A program made the translations under genes and the position numbers. This document shows, piece by piece, positions 26,013-35,888 of a stretch of 64,000 nucleotides of DNA. The stretch lies in NCBI GenBank assembly GCA_021205755.1, contig JAJPWX010000131.1:1-64000 (forward strand), read 5' to 3'. Numbering within the stretch: the first letter of the stretch is position 1; each line of letters opens with the position of its first letter. The stretch is from Lachnospiraceae bacterium (GTDB lineage: Bacteria > Bacillota > Clostridia > Lachnospirales > Lachnospiraceae). Under the pieces are notes generated by a model. It ran no database searches, was not told where the DNA came from, and saw only the letters and a list, made by a program, of their open reading frames with translations.

Positions 26013-28979
26013 TTGTGCGAAAATAACAATGCAATCAGAAAAAATATATGGTCTGCGCGCGTTTTGCGTTTTTGTCTGCTTTGCGTTCTGTGCTGGATGC
26101 TGTCTGTTTCAGGCACCTGTGCGGAAGAATCCGGTGCGGATCAATGGATAAAGACAGTTTATAATGAGAACAATGGACTGGATACCGGAGAGGCGAATGT
26201 TGTGCTTCAGACTTCGGACGGGTATATATGGATCGGCAGTTATGGCGGTCTGCTTCGTTACAATGGCAGGGATTTTGAGAACTTCAGTACGGGAGAAAAT
26301 GCAGTAGGTTCTTCCAGTATTCGTGCCCTTTATGAGGACGAAAGCGGCCGCCTTTTTATTGGAACAAATGATGTAGGCGTTTATATGTATGCGGACGGCG
26401 TCTTTACCAGTGTGCCCTGTGAGGAAGGAGATACAGGTTTTTACTCGGTTCGTTCCTTTACATCCGATCTGGAAGGAAATGTGTATGTCGGCACTACATC
26501 CGGACTTGCGCAGATTGTGATTGCAGACGAAACAAAGCTGGTTCCGGTTGAGGGAACGGAAGGAATGGTTGTCTATGACCTGACCTGTGACAGTGAGGGT
26601 ATGATCTGGGGATGTGCGGCTAACAGCCAGCTTCTGCTTGTGGATGCCGGCGAACTGACGGCTGTTTTGAACGCCGAAGAGTGGCTGGAGAATGACTGCT
26701 ACAGTGTTTTCAGTGCTTCGGACGGCTGTGTTTACCTTGGCAGCGGCGGCAGCGAGGCAGTGCGGCTGCACCGAACCGGAGACGGATACGGGACGGCGGA
26801 TTTTGAAACGGAGCAGCTTGATACGGGTGACCTCTATGCGGTGAACCGCTTTTATGAGACAGATGACGGGACGGTATGGGGGCTCTGCGACAATGGAATT
26901 GCCCGCATTGATGAGAACGATGTGTTTCAGACGCCGGAGGGGATGTCAGGTATGATTTCCTGCTGCTCGATGATTGAGGATTATGAGGGGAACATCTGGG
27001 TGGCGTCGAGCAGAACTGGTTTGACTTATTATTCTGAAAGCAAGTTTTATAATTACAACGACCGGGCCGGCATCGAGGGAGTAACGGTGAACGCCGTTTT
27101 GCGGCAGGACGGAATGACCTATCTGGGAACGGACAGCGGGCTGATTGTTCTGGATGAGGATTTCTACCCGGTTGAAAATGAACTGACAGAATTGATGGAA
27201 GGTAAAAGAGTACGTCATATCAACTGTGACAGCAGCGGAACCTTCTGGTTCTGTGTGTATGGTACCGGCCTGGTGCAGTATACTCCGCAGGACGGTGAGA
27301 TTCGGCTTATGACAGAGAAAGATGGCCTGCTGGGAAATCAGGTTCGCATGACATTGGAGCTGAGTGACGGGACGATTGCAGTAGCTGGTTCCAGTGGGAT
27401 CAATATCTTAGAGGAAGGCGAGGTGATCCGGAGCTATGGTTCCGATGTTTTGCCGTACTCTTTCATTCTCTGTATGTATGAGGCAGAGGATGGGACGCTG
27501 GTGGCAGGCAGTGACGGGCAGGGAATTTATGAGATCACTGCAGACGGGGATATTACCCAGTATTACAAAGAGGCCGGGCTGACATCTGGCTCTGTGATGC
27601 GGATGGTGCCGGATGCGGACGGTGTCTGGATCAGCGCGGGAAGCACACTTTATTACCGGGATGCGGATGGGATTCGCGAGATTGAACTGTTGGAAAGTGT
27701 GGGCAGCATTCTGGACATCCTTGTAATTGGCGATGAAGTGTGGCTGATGAAGAGCAGCGGGCTGCTGATCGCGGACAGAGAAGAATTGCTGGCGGGGACA
27801 GCATCCCCCAGGAATCTGAGTACGGAGTATGGTCTGACTGGTACGCTGGTGGCAAATTCCTGGAACTGGCTGGATGAAGAGGAGAACCTCTGGCTCTGTA
27901 CGAATAATGGCATTTCCGTGGTCGACACGGAAAAGATTCCGACGAATGAGCAGGAACCGTTGGGAGCGATTTCCAAAATAACGGTTGACGGAGTGGAAAT
28001 GGCGATTTCGGACAGTCTCACAATATCGGCATCTGTGACCCGAGTGACATTTGAACTTTCAGTGCTTTCTTTTACGCCGGGGGATAAGACTCTAGAATAC
28101 ATGCTTGAAGGCTTTGATAAAGAAATCAGCACTGCCAGCGCTTCTTCTGTCACGTCGGTCAGCTATACGAACCTTGACGGGGGTGATTATGTCTTCCGCT
28201 TTATGGCCTGCAACGAAGATGGGGTGGAAGGACAGGAAATCAGCATCACGATCCACAAGGAACTTCATTTATGGGAAACCAGAGGATTTCTGGCAGCTGT
28301 GCTGATTGCACTGATTGCTTTTGTACTGCTTGTGATTGGGCTGGTATCACAGGTTCGGGTACACAGCCTGAAAAAGCGGCAGGAAGAGCTGAAACTTATT
28401 ATTGAACAATCCCTGCATACATTTGCAAATGCGATTGACGCAAAAGACAGTGATACCAACGGCCACTCTGTCCGCGTGGCAAACTATTCCCGTGAGATTG
28501 CGCGGCGCATGAATTTTTCTGAGGAGGATCAGGAAGAGATTTCCTATATGGCGCTGCTGCACGACATTGGAAAAATTGGTATTCCAGACAGTATTTTGAA
28601 AAAAAACGGCAAGCTGACGCCGGAGGAGTGGGAGGTCGTCAAGAGTCATCCGCGCATTGGCGGTGAGATTCTCAGTGAGTTTACGGTTATCCCGGATATC
28701 GCAGACGGAGCCAAATTCCATCACGAGCATTACGATGGCAAGGGCTATTGCGAAGGACGAAAAGGGGAAGAGATTCCGCTCAAAGCCCGTATTATTGCGA
28801 TTGCGGATTCCTTTGACGCGATGTGCAGTGCCCGCCATTACCAGGCAGGAAATACGCTGGAGTATGCGCGCGAAGAATTGCTGCGCTGCAGTGGAACACA
28901 GTTTGATCCGAGTATCGTGGGTTACATGGTGGATATGATCGATGACGGGTATGTAAAACAGATACAAAACGAAAGATGA
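26013..28979 (+). CDS. membrane sensor with beta-propeller and HD-GYP phosphodiesterase domain
   Basis: A 988-residue protein. A signal-type hydrophobic segment (about residues 14-35) is followed by an extracellular two-component-regulator-type propeller: repeats such as SDGYIWIGSYGGLLRYNG, DESGRLFIGTNDVGVYMY and EGNIWVASSRTGLTYYS (to about residue 670). A Y_Y_Y-like domain, one membrane helix (GFLAAVLIALIAFVLLVIGLV, about 758-778) and an intracellular HD-GYP domain follow, with LLHDIGKIGIPD (about 849) and HHEHYDGKGYC (about 903). HD-GYP enzymes degrade cyclic di-GMP; the final Pro of the GYP motif is Cys here. The start is taken as TTG 26013, 5 bases after GGAGGA; ATG 25998 lacks a site. 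It is a stand-alone gene and probably couples an outside signal to c-di-GMP. Confidence 0.9.
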   Translation: MCENNNAIRKNIWSARVLRFCLLCVLCWMLSVSGTCAEESGADQWIKTVYNENNGLDTGEANVVLQTSDGYIWIGSYGGLLRYNGRDFENFSTGENAVGSSSIRALYEDESGRLFIGTNDVGVYMYADGVFTSVPCEEGDTGFYSVRSFTSDLEGNVYVGTTSGLAQIVIADETKLVPVEGTEGMVVYDLTCDSEGMIWGCAANSQLLLVDAGELTAVLNAEEWLENDCYSVFSASDGCVYLGSGGSEAVRLHRTGDGYGTADFETEQLDTGDLYAVNRFYETDDGTVWGLCDNGIARIDENDVFQTPEGMSGMISCCSMIEDYEGNIWVASSRTGLTYYSESKFYNYNDRAGIEGVTVNAVLRQDGMTYLGTDSGLIVLDEDFYPVENELTELMEGKRVRHINCDSSGTFWFCVYGTGLVQYTPQDGEIRLMTEKDGLLGNQVRMTLELSDGTIAVAGSSGINILEEGEVIRSYGSDVLPYSFILCMYEAEDGTLVAGSDGQGIYEITADGDITQYYKEAGLTSGSVMRMVPDADGVWISAGSTLYYRDADGIREIELLESVGSILDILVIGDEVWLMKSSGLLIADREELLAGTASPRNLSTEYGLTGTLVANSWNWLDEEENLWLCTNNGISVVDTEKIPTNEQEPLGAISKITVDGVEMAISDSLTISASVTRVTFELSVLSFTPGDKTLEYMLEGFDKEISTASASSVTSVSYTNLDGGDYVFRFMACNEDGVEGQEISITIHKELHLWETRGFLAAVLIALIAFVLLVIGLVSQVRVHSLKKRQEELKLIIEQSLHTFANAIDAKDSDTNGHSVRVANYSREIARRMNFSEEDQEEISYMALLHDIGKIGIPDSILKKNGKLTPEEWEVVKSHPRIGGEILSEFTVIPDIADGAKFHHEHYDGKGYCEGRKGEEIPLKARIIAIADSFDAMCSARHYQAGNTLEYAREELLRCSGTQFDPSIVGYMVDMIDDGYVKQIQNER

Positions 28980-28992
28980 CCCATATATGAGG

Positions 28993-29023
28993 AAAAACCC
29001 CGGAGAACCTCCCCGGGGTTTTT
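28993..29023. terminator. bidirectional terminator between the HD-GYP sensor and glgD
   Basis: AAAAACCCCGG (28993-29003) and CCGGGGTTTTT (29013-29023) are perfectly complementary around a short loop. It serves the convergent genes on both sides. Confidence 0.9.
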
Positions 29024-29064
29024 CAATGCGCAGGGGATTAACGCCCTGCTCGAATAAATGTGTG

Positions 29065-30207
29065 TTAAACGGTATGTCCCTTCGCAACATAGACCGGGAA
29101 ACTGTCGGTACCTTTCATTTCTTTTCCAGCGCCGAATTTTACATTTTTGTCGGTAATTACATAATCGATATCTGCGCCTGCGCCGACTACAGTATCCTGC
29201 ATCAGTACGCAGTTCTTTACTTTCGCACCTTTTTCGATCTTAACTCCGCGGAACAGCACACTGTTCTCGACTTCACCTTCGATGACGCAGCCGTCTGCAC
29301 ACATTACGTTGGATACCTTTGCGCCGCTGATGTAGCGGGTCGGGTTGTCGTCACGAATCTTGGTATAAATCGGTGCACCCTCAAACAGCGCATTCAGGTT
29401 GTAATCATCGAGCAGCTTAAGGTTCTCATCAAAGTAGCTCTTCATACCGGTAATGCGCGCCGCATAGCCATCGAATTTGTAGGCATGCACATTTCTCCAG
29501 GAAAGCTGATTCATAAGTACGTCGCGGTTGAAGTGTTCCAGACCGCGTACGAAAGCAGTGTTAACCATGTTGATCAGCAGCTCACGTTCCAGAACGTAAA
29601 TGTTCATGGAATAATTCTGTACGCCAGTGACACGCGGATTCACATAGATGTGATTGATCCGGCCCTTGTCAATCGTAAAGGTGTAATGGAAGCCTCTGCT
29701 GTTATCCTGCGTACGCATCAGATATTCCGGGAGCTCCTCTTCGCGGTAAGCAATCGAAACGTCTGCGCCGCTTTCGATATGTTCTTCGATCATTTTTGTG
29801 AAATCAAAGTTCACCGCCATGCTTGAATCTGCCATGATGACAAAGCGTTCTTTCTGTTCACGAAGGAAAGGAAGAATATTTGCCAGAGTGCCGATTCTGC
29901 CACTGTAGACCTTATTGGATTTCTCTGCATAAGGCGGGAAAATATGCAGGCCGCCGTTCTTGCGGACCAGATCCCATTCACGGCCGGTGCCGAGGTGATC
30001 CATCAGCGAATGGTAATTCGTGTTTACCGGAACGCAGATATTATCGATGCCGCAGTTTACCATGCTTGAGAGGATAAAGTCAATCATGCGGTAACGGCTT
30101 GCAAAAGGGATGGAGGCCATGTTCCGGATGCTGACCAGCTCGGGTACCAGCGCGTCATAATGATTTGGGAATATGATTCCAAGTGCGCTCTTGTTTGAAT
30201 TTACCAT
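29065..30207 (-). CDS. glgD: glucose-1-phosphate adenylyltransferase subunit GlgD
   Basis: The non-catalytic or regulatory partner of GlgC in Firmicutes ADP-glucose pyrophosphorylase. 380 residues: a nucleotidyltransferase-like domain with [23 protein letters not shown] and a C-terminal left-handed beta-helix of hexapeptide repeats ([19 protein letters not shown]). The N-terminal GGxGxRL loop of active enzymes is replaced by [13 protein letters not shown], as is usual for GlgD. It overlaps the end of glgC by 7 bases, so the two subunits are coupled. Confidence 0.95.
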   Translation of the reverse strand: MVNSNKSALGIIFPNHYDALVPELVSIRNMASIPFASRYRMIDFILSSMVNCGIDNICVPVNTNYHSLMDHLGTGREWDLVRKNGGLHIFPPYAEKSNKVYSGRIGTLANILPFLREQKERFVIMADSSMAVNFDFTKMIEEHIESGADVSIAYREEELPEYLMRTQDNSRGFHYTFTIDKGRINHIYVNPRVTGVQNYSMNIYVLERELLINMVNTAFVRGLEHFNRDVLMNQLSWRNVHAYKFDGYAARITGMKSYFDENLKLLDDYNLNALFEGAPIYTKIRDDNPTRYISGAKVSNVMCADGCVIEGEVENSVLFRGVKIEKGAKVKNCVLMQDTVVGAGADIDYVITDKNVKFGAGKEMKGTDSFPVYVAKGHTV

Positions 30208-31409
30208 TGTTCTTCACCGCCTTCTACATTTTTATAAATCATTGCTTTTGGACCGATGTGGGCTCCTGCGCCAACTGTGAGCCCTGCGCCGACCGTGGCC
30301 ACACCATCTTCTTCCGCTGTCGGCATTGCGCCGATAACCGCATTTTCACCGATGGTTACGTTTTCTGCGAGGATGCAGTGCTTTACGACTGCACCGGATT
30401 TGATAACTGAGCCGCCCATGATAACGGCGTCTTCTACGATCGCGCCATCCTCCACCTGAACGCCCGCGAACAGGACAGAGTGCTTTACACTGCCTTTGAT
30501 CCGGCAGCCGTCTGTGATCATGGAATTCTCTACTTCAGCGCCCGCGCTGATTTTGTGGCCGGTCATACCGCTGTTCCGGCTGTAAATCTTCCAGTTTTCA
30601 TCAAAGAGGTCGATGCCACTGTGCTCCGGATCGAGTACCTCCATATTTGCTTCCCAGAGCGAAGAAATGGTTCCGACGTCTTTCCAGTAGCCGCTGAAAT
30701 GATAAGCGTACATTCTGCGATTGTCGCGGAGCAGGTTTGGAATGATGTTGTTACCAAAATCATTTTCAGAATTAGGATCCGCTTCGTCTTCGGTCAGATA
30801 TTTCTTCAGAATATCCCAGTTAAAAATATAGATACCCATGGAAGCGAGGTTCGACTTTGGCTGCTTCGGCTTTTCCTGGAATTCGGTGATTTTATCATTC
30901 TCATCTGCTACCATCAGACCAAAGCGGGAGGCTTCCTCCCATGGTACTTCCATGACAGCAACGCTGAATTCCGCATTCTTTTCCTTGTGGAAACGCAGAA
31001 AATCGCTATAATCCTGTTTGCAGATCTGATCGCCGGAGAGGATGATTACATATTCCGGGTCATAGCGCTCGATAAAAGAAAGATTCTGATAAATCGCGTT
31101 GGCGGTACCCTTGTACCAGTCCGAACCGGATGCCTGCTGATAAGGCGGAAGCACATGAACGCCTCCGTGGAGACGGTCCAGATCCCAGGGCTGTCCGTTG
31201 CCGATGTACTCATTTAGTACCAGCGGCTGATACTGAGTTAAAATACCAACGGTGTCGATGCCGGAGTTTACGCAGTTCGAAAGCGGAAAATCGATGATAC
31301 GATATTTTCCGCCAAAAGGAACTGCCGGTTTTGCAAGCTTCTGTGTCAGGGCATACAGTCTGGAACCCTGACCGCCGGCAAGAAGCATTGCGATCATTTC
31401 CTGAGCCAT
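30201..31409 (-). CDS. glgC: glucose-1-phosphate adenylyltransferase catalytic subunit GlgC
   Basis: Makes ADP-glucose for glycogen synthesis. 402 residues: [22 protein letters not shown] with the nucleotide loop [37 protein letters not shown], and a hexapeptide-repeat C terminus. Start ATG at 31409 follows AGGAGG with an 8-base spacing; the frame is open to 31475 but no upstream residues match the family. The glgC-glgD pair is a transcript with no synthase or branching enzyme genes adjacent. Its leader (31410-31540) contains GC-rich hairpins, including ACCGG/CCGGT and AGACAG/CTGTCT, which may affect expression. Confidence 0.97.
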   Translation of the reverse strand: MAQEMIAMLLAGGQGSRLYALTQKLAKPAVPFGGKYRIIDFPLSNCVNSGIDTVGILTQYQPLVLNEYIGNGQPWDLDRLHGGVHVLPPYQQASGSDWYKGTANAIYQNLSFIERYDPEYVIILSGDQICKQDYSDFLRFHKEKNAEFSVAVMEVPWEEASRFGLMVADENDKITEFQEKPKQPKSNLASMGIYIFNWDILKKYLTEDEADPNSENDFGNNIIPNLLRDNRRMYAYHFSGYWKDVGTISSLWEANMEVLDPEHSGIDLFDENWKIYSRNSGMTGHKISAGAEVENSMITDGCRIKGSVKHSVLFAGVQVEDGAIVEDAVIMGGSVIKSGAVVKHCILAENVTIGENAVIGAMPTAEEDGVATVGAGLTVGAGAHIGPKAMIYKNVEGGEEQW

Positions 31410-31600
31410 AATAAATATCCTCCTAGATTTATCCCTGTGCATGGCGGATGAACAGACTGGTAGCAACCGGTTCATCCGGTCCGTGCACCAGACAGGGAGA
31501 TGATTTCCTCTGTCTGATTGGCTTATATGTGAATTGTACCATAGATTTTGGAAAAAGGGAAATTATTTGTGCAGATTTTGCAAAAAAATTACATGAAAAT

Positions 31601-31628
31601 GACCCGGAGGCTTCTGGCCTGCCGGGTC
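31601..31628 (-). terminator. terminator after the BlaI-type gene
   Basis: GACCCGG (31601-31607) pairs with CCGGGTC (31622-31628), with an inner GGC/GCC. On the minus strand ATTTTC and then a T-rich stretch follow. Confidence 0.6.
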
Positions 31629-31644
31629 GGAGACAAATCTATGT

Positions 31645-32052
31645 TTATTTTTGGCTGGCTGTGGATTCCAGCAGTTCTTTTTTCTCCTGCAGGATGCGCT
31701 CCAGTTGGTCCAGAACAGCCGGGGCGCTGACCGATTCCATAAGAACGGAAACGAGAGCCGGTACGGAATTTTCAGAAAAATTCCGCGTGCTCGTGATTTG
31801 TCGGATTTCAAATTCCTCCTGTGTGTCGACTGCGACAAAAGCACGTCCGAAGTTCCTTCCGGTTCGAACCAGCGTTTCAGATTTAATCAGGTTTTTGTCA
31901 ATCAGTGAATTAATCAGTAAGTGGATATAGCTTTTTTTCCAGGTTCGCTCAGGTGTCAGATTCACTATCTCCGTTGCGGTTAAAGGCCTGTCTGTATTCC
32001 AAAGCAAATCCATGATTTCTCTCTCAGATTTAGTTAGCGTTATTTGCTTCAA
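31645..32052 (-). CDS. BlaI/MecI-family repressor
   Basis: A 135-residue winged-helix regulator: KSEREIMDLLWNTDRPLTATEIV (the family opening), then KKSYIHLLINSLIDKNLI and GRNFGRAFVAVDTQEEF. These repressors bind short dyads as dimers and are released by proteolysis when a BlaR-type sensor detects beta-lactam or similar stress. No BlaR-type membrane protease is adjacent. It begins at TTG 32052, nine bases after GGGAGG. A good promoter with a TGACA/TGTCA dyad across the -35 lies just upstream, which suggests self-regulation. The divergent LCP gene on the other side may share the control region. Confidence 0.88.
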   Translation of the reverse strand: MKQITLTKSEREIMDLLWNTDRPLTATEIVNLTPERTWKKSYIHLLINSLIDKNLIKSETLVRTGRNFGRAFVAVDTQEEFEIRQITSTRNFSENSVPALVSVLMESVSAPAVLDQLERILQEKKELLESTASQK

Positions 32053-32091
32053 AACAGTTTTCCTCCCATTAACTCATTTACTTCAAGACAG

Positions 32092-32120
32092 ATGATAGAA
32101 TATTCTGACAAAAATGTCAA
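32092..32120 (-). promoter_or_regulatory. promoter with overlapping operator for the BlaI-type gene
   Basis: On the minus strand: TTGACA (32120-32115), a 17-base spacer and TATCAT (32097-32092). A perfect dyad TGACA-AAAA-TGTCA (32106-32119) overlaps the -35. A further inverted repeat ATTGCATT/AATGCAAT spans about 32130-32166. The dyad is a plausible BlaI-type operator, by analogy to known repressor sites. Confidence 0.65.
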
Positions 32121-32325
32121 CACAAAATATTGCATTGGCCGACTATTTAAGACAAATAATGCAATTGTTAGAGAAAATATAAAATTATCACAATTTTAAG
32201 TAACAGTTCCGAACAGCAATAAAATGGGCGGAAAAGAGGTTGATTTTTACTTATGAAAGGATTAAAATACGTAGCGTGTCAGAACGGGCGCAGAGCAAAA
32301 CGAATATTTTAAGGAGGATCATGAA

Positions 32326-33351
32326 ATGGAATATATAAGAAAGAATTTCAGCAGGATTCTGGATCAGGCGCGGGCAGGCGTAATGATTTTCTGTCTTGTG
32401 GCGTGTGGAATCCTGTTGTGCCGCGGTACGATGGCGCGGGCGGAAGAGGACATCGCTGCGGAAAGTGCGCTTGCGGAAGAAACGGAGCTGACGGCGGAGA
32501 GTGAAAGTGGGGAGAATCCGGCCGAGGCTGTGGATGAGGAGAGCGAAGCGGAGACAGAGGGCACAACAGCCGGTACCAGTATCAATCTGCCTGGTGATGA
32601 TGGGATTTACAGCATTCTTCTGATTGGTTCTGACCGCAGGGATGATACCTGGAATGGAAATTCGGACGTTATGATTGTGGTAACGGTCAATAGTAACACA
32701 AAGAAAATTATTATGACATCGTATATGCGCGACCTTTATGCGGATATCCCGGGGTATGGAGTGCATAAACTGAATTATGCGTACGCGGCGGGCGGCGCGG
32801 ACAAGCTCATTGAGACGCTTGAGGATAATTATGAGATTGAGATTGATAATTACGCGGCGGTAGATTTTGACAGCATGGCCGAGATCATTGATCTGATTGG
32901 CGGGGTTGACATAGAAGTGACGGATGACGAAGTGAGCGTGCTGAATAATTATTTGAGTGAAGAGGACAAAGAGTACGCGCTTGAAAACGGCGGCACTTAT
33001 CACCTGAATGGCGCACAAGCAGTGGCTTATATGAGGATCCGCTATGTGGGCAATGCGGATTACCAGCGTACACAGCGTCAGCGCGACGTCCTCTCTGAAA
33101 TTTTTGCGCAGGCACAGGAAATGAGCGCGGCAGAACTGACTGAGCTGGCACAGGAGGTGCTTGCATTGACGGATCATGATATCAGTGCGCTGGATATGAT
33201 TTCTCTGCTCGGGTCTCTTTCCGGGCTGACAGAGTATGAACTGGTAGAAAACAGGATTCCGTATGATGGCCTGTATACATCACAGAATGAGATGCTTGTT
33301 CCGGATTTTGCTGAAACGATTGAGAAACTGCACGAAGTACTGTATGAATAA
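32326..33351 (+). CDS. LytR-CpsA-Psr family protein
   Basis: LCP enzymes attach polymers such as teichoic acids or capsule to peptidoglycan from undecaprenyl pyrophosphate carriers. 341 residues: an N-terminal membrane anchor (VMIFCLVACGILLC, about 19-32), an acidic linker rich in Glu/Ser (about 40-85), and the LCP core with ILLIGSDRR, SDVMIVVTVNSNTKKIIMTSYMRDLYADIPG, HKLNYAYAAGG and AYMRIRYVGNADYQRTQRQRDVL, holding the conserved Arg residues. ATG 32326 is 8 bases after AAGGAGG. Divergent from a BlaI-type repressor. A terminator follows at about 33459. Confidence 0.93.
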   Translation: MEYIRKNFSRILDQARAGVMIFCLVACGILLCRGTMARAEEDIAAESALAEETELTAESESGENPAEAVDEESEAETEGTTAGTSINLPGDDGIYSILLIGSDRRDDTWNGNSDVMIVVTVNSNTKKIIMTSYMRDLYADIPGYGVHKLNYAYAAGGADKLIETLEDNYEIEIDNYAAVDFDSMAEIIDLIGGVDIEVTDDEVSVLNNYLSEEDKEYALENGGTYHLNGAQAVAYMRIRYVGNADYQRTQRQRDVLSEIFAQAQEMSAAELTELAQEVLALTDHDISALDMISLLGSLSGLTEYELVENRIPYDGLYTSQNEMLVPDFAETIEKLHEVLYE

Positions 33352-33458
33352 AACATTTATACTTGCAATTCCCACAATTCGGTGATAAAATCTTTATGAT
33401 TTTTAGAAAAAATTTAGGATTTTAACAGAAGCTTGTGGGCGATGGAGAGTCGATGAAG

Positions 33459-33492
33459 ACCCGTATGGCCGTTCCTGCCGTATGGGTTTTTT
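33459..33492 (+). terminator. terminator after the LCP gene
   Basis: ACCCGTATGG and CCGTATGGGT pair over 10 bp with two wobbles, then TTTTTT. Confidence 0.75.
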
Positions 33493-33514
33493 CATATTTA
33501 CAGAGGGAAGGAAT

Positions 33515-34018
33515 ATGGATCTGACAGAAGCATTTGAAAAACTGCTGAGCCGGTTTGAGGCTTATTATGACGTCCATCCGGCGGAAGAGACGCCGTCTCC
33601 GTTTGATGCAATGGCGGAGTTCCATTCGCACGACGAACAGTTTTTCCTTGTGCGCAGCGCCACAATTTCGGAGGCAGAGTCGCACGAATACGTTTACTTT
33701 GCGAAGCGGGAGCTTCTGGATGCAGATAGCCTGCGCGAGCTGGATGCCAGGGCGTGGGAGGATGGCATTTCCCGTGTAAGGCCGCATAAGGATCACAGGA
33801 ACAGTGATGTGACGCTGATAATTCTGACCGGACAGATGACGGATGAGGCAGCGGCGCTGATTCCGAAGCTGAGCCATTACAAGAGTTACCGTTTTTCACT
33901 CCAGGGATGGAGCCAGTACCGTTTGGTTGCTGTTGAGCAGTCTTCAGGCCATAGTGTCTATAACCGCCAGGGCAAGGATCTGAAGAAGCTTGTGAGCAAT
34001 ATATTTAAACAGTCCTGA
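33515..34018 (+). CDS. hypothetical protein, conserved-looking
   Basis: A soluble 167-residue protein that I do not recognise. Composition is balanced, with no signal peptide or membrane segment and no cysteine. Notable stretches are MDLTEAFEKLLSRFEAYYDV, FHSHDEQFFLVRSATISEAESHEYVYFAK, VTLIILTGQMTDEAAALIP and RFSLQGWSQYRLVAVE, suggesting a mixed alpha/beta fold. ATG 33515 follows GAGGGAAGG at good spacing, and its codon use matches its neighbours, so it is a real gene. It lies between an LCP protein and cstA, with terminators or structured DNA on both sides, and is probably a single-gene transcript. Confidence 0.75.
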   Translation: MDLTEAFEKLLSRFEAYYDVHPAEETPSPFDAMAEFHSHDEQFFLVRSATISEAESHEYVYFAKRELLDADSLRELDARAWEDGISRVRPHKDHRNSDVTLIILTGQMTDEAAALIPKLSHYKSYRFSLQGWSQYRLVAVEQSSGHSVYNRQGKDLKKLVSNIFKQS

Positions 34019-34115
34019 ACGAATACTAAAATGAAGATACAGCCCCTGCAGATTTATCTGCAAAGGGATGAAGCTCCATATTTGTTCAGAAATAAAACAA
34101 AGGAGAGAGAAACAA

Positions 34116-35819
34116 ATGACAGCATTACTTATTATCCTTGTAGCCATTATTCTGCTGGTCATAGGTTACATCTACTATGGCTCATGGCTTGCAAAGCAGT
34201 GGGGCATTGACCCGAAAAAAGAGACTCCGGCTCATCGCCTGGAGGACGGCGTTGACTATTGCGCAGCGAAGCCCCAGGTTCTGATGGGACATCACTATTC
34301 ATCCATCGCGGGTGCCGGCCCGATCAATGGACCGATTCAGGCGTCTGTATTTGGATGGGTACCGGTATTCCTGTGGTGTATTATTGGCGGTATTTTCTTT
34401 GGCGGTGTACAGGACTTTGGTTCTCTGTTCGCTTCCATCCGGCATGACGGCAAGTCTGTCGGTGAGATTATCAAGGACTCTATGGGCAAAAGAGCGCAGA
34501 AGCTGTTTACGATTTTCGCTTTGCTGGTACTGCTTTTGGTAATTGCTTCCTTCGTAAACGTGGTAGCTGGTACATTCTACACTGCTGCGGGTGGCGGAGT
34601 TGGTTTTGTGACGAATCCGACGAACAACCAGACCACGGCTATGATTTCCCTGCTTTTCATTGTACTGGCGATTATTTATGGTATGTTGACGAACCGCGTC
34701 GGCCTGAAGACGACCCCGGCTACGATCATTGGTATTGTCTGTATTGTAGCGATGATCGCGTTTGGACTGAATGTTGGCTTTGCTATGAGCCGTATTGCCT
34801 AGATCGTTTTCATCGGTGCTTATATCACGATTGCTTCTTTGGTTCCGGTATGGATTCTGCTGCAGCCGCGTGATTACCTCTCCAGCTTCCTGCTTTACGC
34901 CATGATGGCGGTTGCACTGGTTGGTATTGTGTTCTCTGCGTTTGGCGGCGGAGCGGCGACCTTTGATATGCCGGCATTTACCGGCTGGAGCACGAATCTT
35001 GGTACGATGTTCCCGGTACTGTTCATCACGGTAGCCTGCGGTGCATGCTCTGGTTTCCACAGCCTGATTGCAACTGGTACAACATCCAAGCAGCTGAACA
35101 GCGAAGCGGATGCGAAACCGATCGGTTATGGCTCCATGCTGATTGAGTCTGCGCTTGGCATTATCGCTCTTATTGCGGTAGGTATGGTTTATGATACGTA
35201 TACCAGCGGCGGCTTCGGCTCCCCGGCAGTTGCGTTTGCTTCTGGTATTGCTCTGATGTTTGGCACGGACGGCAGCACAGTCAATGGCGTGATTAAGGCG
35301 CTCCTGACCCTGGCGGTTTCTGTATTTGCCCTGACCAGTCTGGATACCGGTACACGTTTGAGCCGTTTTATGTTCTCCGAGCTTTTCCTGAAAGAGGGAG
35401 AGACTTCCTACAAGGACGTGACGGGTGCACGTAGAATTCTGGCAAACCCGCTGTTCGGCACGATTTTCATGGTAGTGGTCGGCTGCATCCTCGGCGGTCT
35501 GAGCCTGTCTCAGATCTGGTCTCTGTTCGGAGCGGCCAATCAGCTGCTTGCTGGTATTGCCCTGATGGCGATCGCGGCATGGCTTGGCAACGCGGGTAAG
35601 AACAATAAGATGTTCTTCATCCCGATGATTTTCATGCTTGCGGCTACCCTGACCTATCTGATCATGACAGTTCAGAAGAAGATTGTCCTGATCGGCGGCG
35701 GCACAGCTGCGTGGGGCGACTGGTTCCAGTTCATCTTTGCGGCTGCCATGGCTGTTCTTGCGATTATCCTTGTCGTTGAAGGCGTGCAGGTATTTGCAAA
35801 GCAGGCAAAGAAGAAATAA
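34116..35819 (+). pseudogene. cstA: carbon starvation protein CstA, interrupted by in-frame TAG
   Basis: A multi-spanning transporter of the CstA family (peptide or pyruvate uptake in characterised members). The reading frame of 567 codons is open from ATG 34116 (after AAAGGAGAGAGA) to 35819, except for one TAG at 34800-34802 between MSRIA and IVFIGAYITIASLV. Both halves look intact: HHYSSIAGAGPINGPIQ before the stop, and CGACSGFHSLIATGTTSKQL and SLDTGTRLSR after it. The interrupted site sits in a membrane helix, and a Trp codon (TGG) there would need only one base change. As written it yields a 228-residue N-terminal fragment. Alternatives are suppressed TAG or a sequencing error; the intact downstream frame means the change is recent. 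Confidence 0.75.
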
Positions 35820-35847
35820 TTCCACTTTTCTGAAATGAATCATTTGT

Positions 35848-35887
35848 ACCGCTGCCGGCCAAATCCCGGCGGCGGTACGTTTTTTTG
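35848..35887 (+). terminator. terminator after cstA
   Basis: GTACCGCTGCCGG pairs with CCGGCGGCGGTAC (one mismatch region) around CCAAATC, followed by TTTTTTT at 35881. Confidence 0.85.
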
Positions 35888-35888
35888 A

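Noticed and set aside
34800-34802. Pyrrolysine insertion at the cstA TAG
   Set aside because: No pyl genes are in the window and CstA has no reason to carry pyrrolysine; a TGG to TAG change is simpler.
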